From Erwinia rhapontici (GTDB lineage: Bacteria; Pseudomonadota; Gammaproteobacteria; Enterobacterales; Enterobacteriaceae), in NCBI RefSeq assembly GCF_012271765.1, contig NZ_VRKO01000005.1, forward strand, positions 186,001 through 250,000: a DNA stretch of 64,000 nucleotides, given 5' to 3'. The translations under genes were made by a program, and so were the position numbers. The notes beneath the pieces are model-generated. The model had not been told where the DNA came from. It worked only from the letters and a program-made list of their open reading frames with translations, and did no database searches. Below, one piece after another: positions 58,282 through 64,000 of the stretch (its first letter is position 1; each line of letters begins with the position of its first letter).

Positions 58282-60707
58282 GGTGTCTTTCCTGAAGGTA
58301 ACGGCGGCAGCGCGCAAACCAGCGGGCCGTAGGTGGTCAGTGATTTAGGCCGTCCACCGGAGACGGTCAGTTCCGTGTCACAGGTGCGTCCATCCGGGGT
58401 TCGTACATGGATGGCGTTGCGTACTGCCAGGTTTTCCATCCAGACAATACCGTCCCAGCCAACATACTCCGTCTGCTGACCCTGACGAGTGATCTCGCTG
58501 GAGAGCGGCAGCGCCTCACCGTTCTGGTCATGCAGGATCACGCTGGCCGCACGCAACGGCTCAATGGGGAAATGCAGCAGATAGCCGCTCTGGCGCTTCA
58601 CGGAAAAACGCTGCTCGACGCTGCTGCTGGTCATATCGGCCGGAAGATCGAGGGTGTCGATATCGTATTTTGCCGGATAATAGGAGCTGACTCTGGGCAC
58701 CAGCAGGTAGCCTTTTTTGTCAGTCTTGCCCATCAGCTGGTTTTCAAAACGCACATTGATATCCGGGTAATCCGTTTTCACCAGCACAAAGGCATCCGTC
58801 ACCTGGTTAGCGGCAAACACGCCGCCGTCCATCAGCACCAGGGAACCGGATAAATCACCATATTGAGTGCTGTAATTGTCATCGCCGTAGAAGCCTGCTG
58901 AGGTTTCCATTTTCTGGTTACGCCAGCGCAGGGTGCCCTGACGGTAGTTGCCCCCATCGCTCTGATTGGCGACGGAGGCATCCCACGCAAAACCGCCATC
59001 GGTCGGCATGGAGTGTGACAGGCTGAGACGCTCTGAAGCGCCGCCCTGCTGATTACGCTCTACGCTGATGCTGGCGCTGGTCATATCGCTGAAGGGGATC
59101 ATCAGGCCAATCGCACCGGACCAGTCGCCTTGCTGCTGGTCGCGACTGGCGGAGACATACAGGCTGGAGTTTCCCCACAGAGTCCGGCTCCACGACAGAT
59201 TCAGCAATCGGGTTCGTTCGCCGCTGCCGCTGGTGATATCAATCAGTGCTGCACCCAGGCTACCGAACTGATCCAGCGACACGCTGGCATTGTACTGTGC
59301 GCTACGGCGGCTGAGCGTGTTGTATTCGATGTTGTCGCTGTAGTTCTCACGGTCGGCATACAGGGCGAGGTTACCAAAACCGGTGGTGCGTTTGGTCTGT
59401 TGCATACCCACGCTAAAACGATTGGTGCTGTACTGATAGCCCCAGCTGTACTGCCTGCCGCTCTCTCCCTGCATCTGGCTCTGGCTGACCGCCCCGTTAA
59501 CCACGCCGTATGCCCCCAGTTTGAGTTGTACACCCGCGCCGCCCAGTGCCAGTGACGGCGCAGCTTCGGCATGGCTTTCCAACGTCAGCCAGTCGATCAG
59601 CCCGTAGCGATAAGAACCGCTGGTCGCCGCTGAACCGTAATCAAAATTTTTCACCCCGTAGTTCTGGCGCAGGGCCCCGGCGGAGAAAGAGTAATCAGAC
59701 AGCCCACTTTTCAACAGGTTACTGGCGACATAAAACGGTAGCGTGGTACTGACCCGCCGCCCCTGAGCATCGGTCGTGACCACCACTGCATTCCCTGCGC
59801 CGTTAACAAACGGCATATTCGTCAATGAGTAAGGGCCGGGCTGCACGTCATTACTGCTGGTTTTATAGCCATTGACGAAGAGATCAACAGTAGAGGGGAC
59901 GGCGGCCTGGCCGGAAAATGAGGGCAGAGGATACGTGACCAAATCCGGACGCAATGAGAAATCGCGCGACAGCTGAATACCGCCGAGGCGGACGCTGCTA
60001 CTCCACGCCAGCGAGTCGCTGATCAGATCACCGACCTGCCAGTCCAGGGCATTTTCTTCATTTTGATTCGACCAGTGGGTGTCATAACGGATATAGCCAT
60101 TTTCCAGATAGCTGGTCTGGCCGGAGAGCTGCTGCTGGTAAACGCCATTGCTGACAAACTGGCCGTAACCGCCAAACAGGCGCAGCTCATTTGTCGCTGA
60201 CAGACGTGAACCCCCGCCAGTCGACTGACTGACATACAGGTCATAATTTAACAGCGCACCGCTGCTGCTACGTCCTTCATAACGGGGGCCGTTATGCGTG
60301 GTGCCCGTAAAGGTCTGCTCGGGAAGCCATTCGGGCGGTACATTGATCAGGATACGCTGGCGCTGGCGGTCATACTCCGCTTTGACCCGATCCATAGCGG
60401 AGACATCCATAATTGATGAGTTGATTTGCGCGCTCGGGATGCCAGCCTGCTGAAGATCGGCGGCACGCAAAAGATAATGCCCATCACGAAACTGCACTGG
60501 CACCACCATGCCGCGATCCTCATCATTGACCACCAACCCCAGCATATAGCTCTGTGGCTGATCTGCCTGGCCTCCGGCGCTGGCAGCGGGCGGGGGTGGC
60601 AGTGAGGTATAGGTTTCAGCACTGCATGTCACAGAAGACAGGCAGGTCAGCAGGCCGGTCACGATCAGAGTGCGGTGCCGTCCCGGCACCAGGCAGCGTC
60701 TGGTCAT
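58278..60707 (-). CDS. outer-membrane usher of an archaic chaperone-usher pilus (CsuD-like)
   Basis: 809 residues. Signal peptide ends near residue 30 (SSVTCSA). An N-terminal periplasmic domain (MLGLVVNDEDRGMVVPVQFRDGHYLLRAADLQQAGI) is followed by the beta-barrel (repeats such as VQPGPYSLTNMPFVNGAGNAVVVTTDAQGR with the plug) and C-terminal domains (YVGWDGIVWMENLAVRNAIHVRTPDGRTCD). It overlaps the tip gene and the chaperone gene by 4 bases each (ATGA), so all three are translationally coupled. Confidence 0.9.
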   Translation of the reverse strand: MTRRCLVPGRHRTLIVTGLLTCLSSVTCSAETYTSLPPPPAASAGGQADQPQSYMLGLVVNDEDRGMVVPVQFRDGHYLLRAADLQQAGIPSAQINSSIMDVSAMDRVKAEYDRQRQRILINVPPEWLPEQTFTGTTHNGPRYEGRSSSGALLNYDLYVSQSTGGGSRLSATNELRLFGGYGQFVSNGVYQQQLSGQTSYLENGYIRYDTHWSNQNEENALDWQVGDLISDSLAWSSSVRLGGIQLSRDFSLRPDLVTYPLPSFSGQAAVPSTVDLFVNGYKTSSNDVQPGPYSLTNMPFVNGAGNAVVVTTDAQGRRVSTTLPFYVASNLLKSGLSDYSFSAGALRQNYGVKNFDYGSAATSGSYRYGLIDWLTLESHAEAAPSLALGGAGVQLKLGAYGVVNGAVSQSQMQGESGRQYSWGYQYSTNRFSVGMQQTKRTTGFGNLALYADRENYSDNIEYNTLSRRSAQYNASVSLDQFGSLGAALIDITSGSGERTRLLNLSWSRTLWGNSSLYVSASRDQQQGDWSGAIGLMIPFSDMTSASISVERNQQGGASERLSLSHSMPTDGGFAWDASVANQSDGGNYRQGTLRWRNQKMETSAGFYGDDNYSTQYGDLSGSLVLMDGGVFAANQVTDAFVLVKTDYPDINVRFENQLMGKTDKKGYLLVPRVSSYYPAKYDIDTLDLPADMTSSSVEQRFSVKRQSGYLLHFPIEPLRAASVILHDQNGEALPLSSEITRQGQQTEYVGWDGIVWMENLAVRNAIHVRTPDGRTCDTELTVSGGRPKSLTTYGPLVCALPPLPSGKTP

Positions 60708-61429
60708 CGCCTGGCGGCGGAACTGGTGCTACGCCAGGTCTGATTTTGCTCCAGTTGTGCACTGATTTCGGCACGTTCTGAGGCGGGGCTGCTCAGCGGG
60801 AAAGTGTTACTGGCATTGGCCAGTACATAGCCCAGCAGGCTTCCGGCGAGTTTTTTCCCCCCTAGTTCGACATTACTTAAGCGCGCATGAGCGTTACCAC
60901 GATTAGTGATTTCAAGCGCCTGTTTTCCTTCGCGATTGACCAGCCGCCAACTGAGGTCAGGGCGGGCGGTCGATGGATCAAGGCCGCTGCCGTAGACAAA
61001 TAATGGTACGGAATAGCGCATCTGGAGCGTCACTCCGGTCTGGTCTTCACCCGGTGCTTTTGGCGTAGGGATTTCATCCAGAATGACCCGATAAGCGGCT
61101 TCCTGACCGGCGGCGGGCGGGGTCTGCTTAATCAGACGCACCAGCTGGCGTTTACCTGGTTCAATGCGCACCATCGGCGGGCTGGCAGCCACCTGTTGCT
61201 GGGTCTGATATTGCTCCTGACCATTAACCTGCTGCCAGCCAAATACGCGCACCTGCATTAGCGTGGTGCTGGCACCGCGGTTTTCCAGCCACAGTTCGGT
61301 GGCTTTATCGTTCTGACTGATTTTGGGGTCGATCGGCCAGATGAGCACTGAGTTCCCTGCATGGGCATTGAATGCCAGAACGCTCAACAGCAGAGTGAAT
61401 AGCACGCCTGTGAGATGATGTTTTTTCAT
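60704..61429 (-). CDS. periplasmic pilus chaperone (CsuC-like)
   Basis: 241 residues. Signal peptide 1-24 (ends NAHA), then two immunoglobulin-like domains: VLIWPIDPKISQNDKATELWLENRG and VRIEPGKRQLVRLIKQTP are the N-terminal strands, and YRVILDEIPTPK followed by LQMRYSVPLFVYG fits the archaic FGL-type chaperone. It donates strand G1 to SCPU subunits. Placed directly before the usher. Confidence 0.9.
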   Translation of the reverse strand: MKKHHLTGVLFTLLLSVLAFNAHAGNSVLIWPIDPKISQNDKATELWLENRGASTTLMQVRVFGWQQVNGQEQYQTQQQVAASPPMVRIEPGKRQLVRLIKQTPPAAGQEAAYRVILDEIPTPKAPGEDQTGVTLQMRYSVPLFVYGSGLDPSTARPDLSWRLVNREGKQALEITNRGNAHARLSNVELGGKKLAGSLLGYVLANASNTFPLSSPASERAEISAQLEQNQTWRSTSSAARR

Positions 61430-61453
61430 TATTGCTCCTTCAATTCCCCGAAA

Positions 61454-61978
61454 TTACCAGCTCAAAGTCACCGTCAAAGTATCGCTGTAGGTCCCGGCAC
61501 GGTTAACACCGTTCAGTTGTAACTGGCCGTAGATCGGCAGCGTGATATTGTTGGCATTGCTTAGCGTCAGTAACACATTCTGATTCACCGGAATGGCGGT
61601 GGTGTGAGCGGCACTGGTGTACAGGCTATACGCCACCAGGTTGGTGTTGCCGGCCACTCTCAAGTTGCGCGTGGTGGTGTAGTTACTCCCGCCGTTGATA
61701 CTCATATTCAGTGTTGTGCCCGGCGTGCAGGCCAGCGTAATACTGGAATTCTGCACATAGGCGGCATTGGCGGTGACGCTGCCTACCCCGGGTTGAGTGC
61801 CAAAGTCGAGCGTACCGAAAACCGTGGGAGCCGTGCTGGTGATCACACAGCCATTGACGATAGAAGCACTGACCCCAAAATCGGCGGTAGGCAATGCGTT
61901 ACTGCTGCTGCTGTAGGCCAGCAGCAGTAACGTGAACGGACGAATAACGCCCGCATGTCGCCTGAGCAGCTCCCGCAC
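61454..61978 (-). CDS. SCPU-domain pilus subunit (minor pilin)
   Basis: 174-residue precursor, signal peptide about 1-28 (PFTLLLLAYSSSSNA). A single SCPU domain has one cysteine pair (VNGCVIT and TLACTPGTTLNMSINGG), an SLYTSAAHTTAIPV-type strand and the ending GTYSDTLTVTLSW. It corresponds to a CsuA/CsuB-type subunit. Only 24 bases separate it from the chaperone. Confidence 0.87.
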   Translation of the reverse strand: MRELLRRHAGVIRPFTLLLLAYSSSSNALPTADFGVSASIVNGCVITSTAPTVFGTLDFGTQPGVGSVTANAAYVQNSSITLACTPGTTLNMSINGGSNYTTTRNLRVAGNTNLVAYSLYTSAAHTTAIPVNQNVLLTLSNANNITLPIYGQLQLNGVNRAGTYSDTLTVTLSW

Positions 61979-62001
61979 GATGGACTCCCCTGTCGCGGCA
62001 A

Positions 62002-62574
62002 TCAGTAATTCACTGCAACGTTAATCGTATCCGTGTAGGTGGCGGCAGGAATGGCGGAGGTATTCCCCCCACCAGCAATACGACCATAAATCGGATAGTT
62101 ATCTCCGTAAGTCGCATCGGGGGTGCCGACCGGGGCGATATTGGTGTTATTGGCAATTGGCGTGGTGTAGTCAGTATTGGGGTACAGGGAGTAGGCGATA
62201 CCCACGGTGGCCGTGGTGCCGCTGATCAGATAGCGTGGCTGCGTCGTTTCTGTGCCATACACGGTGGTTGGCTTAGCACTGCTGCTGGTGATTTGCACAG
62301 AGTAGGTCGATCCCGTGGAGCAGCGAACAAAAATACCATTACCCACCGTACCGACAACGGCGGCGGTTTTGATATCAAAGGTCGCGGCACCACCAGGGAA
62401 TTCCAACGTACCCAGGTTACCAATGGCACCCGGAGTGGCGACTTGCCCATTGACCAGGCAGCCCGCTGTCAGTACCAGTCTGGCGGTGATGGTTCCGGTG
62501 GTGGTGGCGGCAAAGCCTGAACTGGCTACGCCAAGGCTCAGGCCGCAGCCCAGCAGAAAAAGCTTAGTTTTCAT
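62002..62574 (-). CDS. SCPU-domain major pilin (CsuA/B-like)
   Basis: 190-residue precursor, first gene of the operon. Signal peptide about 1-22 (ends GFA), then an SCPU domain with Cys pair (TAGCLVNGQV and FVRCSTGSTYSVQI), PTTVYGTETTQPRYLISG, and the terminal strand ATYTDTINVAVNY. First position and size suggest the main shaft subunit. The operon is subunit-subunit-chaperone-usher-tip, two subunit genes shorter than it would be with all of Acinetobacter csuA/B, csuA and csuB; one minor subunit is missing. Confidence 0.87.
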   Translation of the reverse strand: MKTKLFLLGCGLSLGVASSGFAATTTGTITARLVLTAGCLVNGQVATPGAIGNLGTLEFPGGAATFDIKTAAVVGTVGNGIFVRCSTGSTYSVQITSSSAKPTTVYGTETTQPRYLISGTTATVGIAYSLYPNTDYTTPIANNTNIAPVGTPDATYGDNYPIYGRIAGGGNTSAIPAATYTDTINVAVNY

Positions 62575-63125
62575 AACTATTCCTTACTAATTAAAGTGAT
62601 GAACTTGCTTTTCCGCCTGATGAAATATTGTCGTCAGTGTGACTGAACAAACATAAAAAATAATAAAAACCCTTTAGCGGGTAAAATATAACGTAAGGAA
62701 TAATCTGTTATTTGAATTAACGCGTTAACATTGATTGACTTAACTATAGTTCAGCCTGGCCAGGCTGATAACAGAATCGTAAAAATATTATTTATGTGTT
62801 ACGCCTGTCATAGATAAGCAGGCTTTACCACCGCGTGGCGACAGGGATTGGAAAATTTTCAAGAATATTCCTATCCTGATCTAGGCGAAGTATCGGGCCA
62901 ATGCTATGTTCACTGCCGAAGAAGAGGAATATTAATACACTATATAAATTATAGGGATATATCTTATGCCTGTAAAAATCCTCTTCAGGTTCCTTCACTT
63001 TCCCCTGTGGCTGCTAAAGCTGGCTGATTTTTCGCCGATAAATAAGCACAAGCCTGGGGTGATTAATAATGACACCGGGTCACTACACACTAAGCCGAAA
63101 TGGCTACTGCATTCGAGATTGTCAT
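62575..63125. other. 551-base AT-rich divergent control region (pilus operon / MHYT gene)
   Basis: No gene is supported. It contains two perfect palindromes, TTAACGCGTTAA (62717-62728) and CAGCCTGGCCAGGCTG (62752-62767), plus several A/T runs such as TATAAATTATAGGGATATAT upstream of the MHYT gene. A frame starting at 62966 overlaps the MHYT gene in another phase and is rejected. Confidence 0.55.
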
Positions 63126-64000
63126 ATGCTCATGAGTTCGTACGATCAACTTCTGGTTATCGTCTCTTTTATCGTCGCGTTTCTGGCCTCCTATACTGCG
63201 CTGGACATGGCGGGACGAGTTGCCACCTCCAGTGGCAACGTTGCCCGCGTCTGGCTATTCGGTGGCGGTTTTGCCATGGGCGTTGGGATCTGGTCTATGC
63301 ACTTTATCGGCATGCTGGCGATGAGTCTGCCGATGGTCATGAGCTACGACGCCAGCCTGACGGTGGTCTCCATGGTGATCGCTGTGGCGGCATCCGTCTT
63401 TGCGCTGTGGATCGTGTGTTACGGTGAACTGCCGTGGTATCGGCTTTGCGGCGGGGCGGTGATCATGGGCAGCGGGGTCGTGGCGATGCACTACACCGGC
63501 ATGGCCGCGCTGGCGGTTAATCCCGGTATTATCTGGGACTGGCGCTGGATCTGGGTATCGGTGTTGATTGCGCTGTGTGCCTCCGGAGCTGCGCTGTGGC
63601 TGGCTTTCCGTCTGCGCCAGGGCACCGGCCGTCTGGCCCTGATGCGCAGCGGCGCTGCACTGATCATGGGTATCGCTATTGCCGGGATGCACTACACCGG
63701 CATGGCGGCCGCCAGTTTCCCGATGAACAGTCACGCCACACATCTTGGGGTCAACAGCAACTGGCTGGCGATTCTGGTTGTGGTCGTGACGCTGGCCATC
63801 CTCGGTATTACACTGCTGGTTTCGATGCTGGATGCTCGCCTTCAGGCACGGACGTCGGTGCTGGCATCCTCTCTGGCAGAGGCAAACCGCGAGCTGGCAC
63901 AGCTGGCGCTGCATGACAACCTGACCCGCCTGCCAAACCGCATCCTGTTAGAAGATCGTCTCGACCAGGCCATCAATAAAGCCTCGCGCGAAGACTCAAA
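63126..64000 (+). CDS. MHYT-GGDEF cyclic-di-GMP signalling protein, 3' truncated by window edge
   Basis: The frame is open from ATG 63126 to the window end (291 codons, no stop). The N-terminal membrane sensor has three MHYT-type motifs, WSMHFIGMLAMS, AMHYTGMAALA and GMHYTGMAAAS, each within paired hydrophobic segments; MHYT domains are proposed copper-binding sensors of O2, CO or NO. After a short linker the GGDEF opening LALHDNLTRLPNRILLEDRLDQAI appears. The GGDEF catalytic loop and any EAL domain lie outside. It is divergent from the pilus operon, which c-di-GMP may influence. The start could also be ATG 63132. Confidence 0.88.
   Translation, partial: MLMSSYDQLLVIVSFIVAFLASYTALDMAGRVATSSGNVARVWLFGGGFAMGVGIWSMHFIGMLAMSLPMVMSYDASLTVVSMVIAVAASVFALWIVCYGELPWYRLCGGAVIMGSGVVAMHYTGMAALAVNPGIIWDWRWIWVSVLIALCASGAALWLAFRLRQGTGRLALMRSGAALIMGIAIAGMHYTGMAAASFPMNSHATHLGVNSNWLAILVVVVTLAILGITLLVSMLDARLQARTSVLASSLAEANRELAQLALHDNLTRLPNRILLEDRLDQAINKASREDS

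Noticed and set aside
62966-63427. 153-residue frame on the plus strand
   Set aside because: It overlaps the MHYT gene in another phase, and its second half is a Cys/Arg-rich shadow of that gene.

Overview
This 64 kb window is a chromosomal segment of a member of the Enterobacterales, most like Pantoea or Erwinia. It follows the E. coli backbone mug / rpoD-dnaG-rpsU / tsaD-plsY-folB-uppP-cca-ygiM-ygiF-glnE-hldE-ubiK-ribB-ygiD-ygiC-ygiB-tolC-nudF-yqiB-cpdA-yqiA-parE ... parC-plsC-ftsP-dkgA-yqhD-yqhC ... yghB-metC-exbB-exbD ... yghA. Protein sequences along this backbone are very close to those of E. coli. The genus call is an inference from gene order and the accessory genes (dat-ddc, two-aldolase PTS operon, Csu-type pilus). 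No rRNA, tRNA, CRISPR array, prophage or insertion sequence was recognised.

Region by region. 1-2.2 kb: the end of an HbpS/UPF0303-like gene, a tartrate/D-malate-type dehydrogenase and mug. 2.2-6.8 kb: the macromolecular synthesis operon on the minus strand (rpsU, dnaG, rpoD), with two ERIC elements between rpsU and dnaG and a long imperfect palindrome between dnaG and rpoD. 7-18.6 kb: housekeeping genes for tRNA modification and maturation, phospholipid, folate, undecaprenyl phosphate, nitrogen control, LPS heptose and ubiquinone. 18.7-19.6 kb: an FMN riboswitch ahead of ribB, followed by a tandem ERIC array. 20-29.3 kb: ygiD, a 50-bp tandem-repeat array, ygiC-ygiB-tolC and the nudF-yqiB-cpdA-yqiA-parE cluster.

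29.3-39.7 kb is an accessory block between parE and parC. It holds a NemR-like redox regulator with three copies of its probable operator and a DJ-1/PfpI-family protein, a 55-residue zinc-ribbon protein, a LysR regulator, ygiN-mdaB (quinone redox, also backbone in E. coli), a periplasmic cyclohexadienyl-dehydratase-like protein, and a complete fructose-family PTS operon (PRD regulator, IIA, IIB, IIC) with two divergent class II aldolases. 40-48 kb returns to the backbone. Further insertions are dat-ddc (1,3-diaminopropane synthesis) between yqhC and yghB, and a citrate/tricarballylate-type symporter between exbD and yghA. 57.3-62.6 kb is a five-gene archaic (Csu-type) chaperone-usher pilus operon. 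Divergent from it, the 5' part of an MHYT-GGDEF cyclic-di-GMP gene runs off the window end.

A repeated theme is extragenic palindromes. A family with the core GGCATGCC or a close variant sits only between convergent gene pairs. Two tandem ERIC pairs and apparent ERIC deletion derivatives occur elsewhere. These may act as bidirectional 3'-end or mRNA-processing structures.
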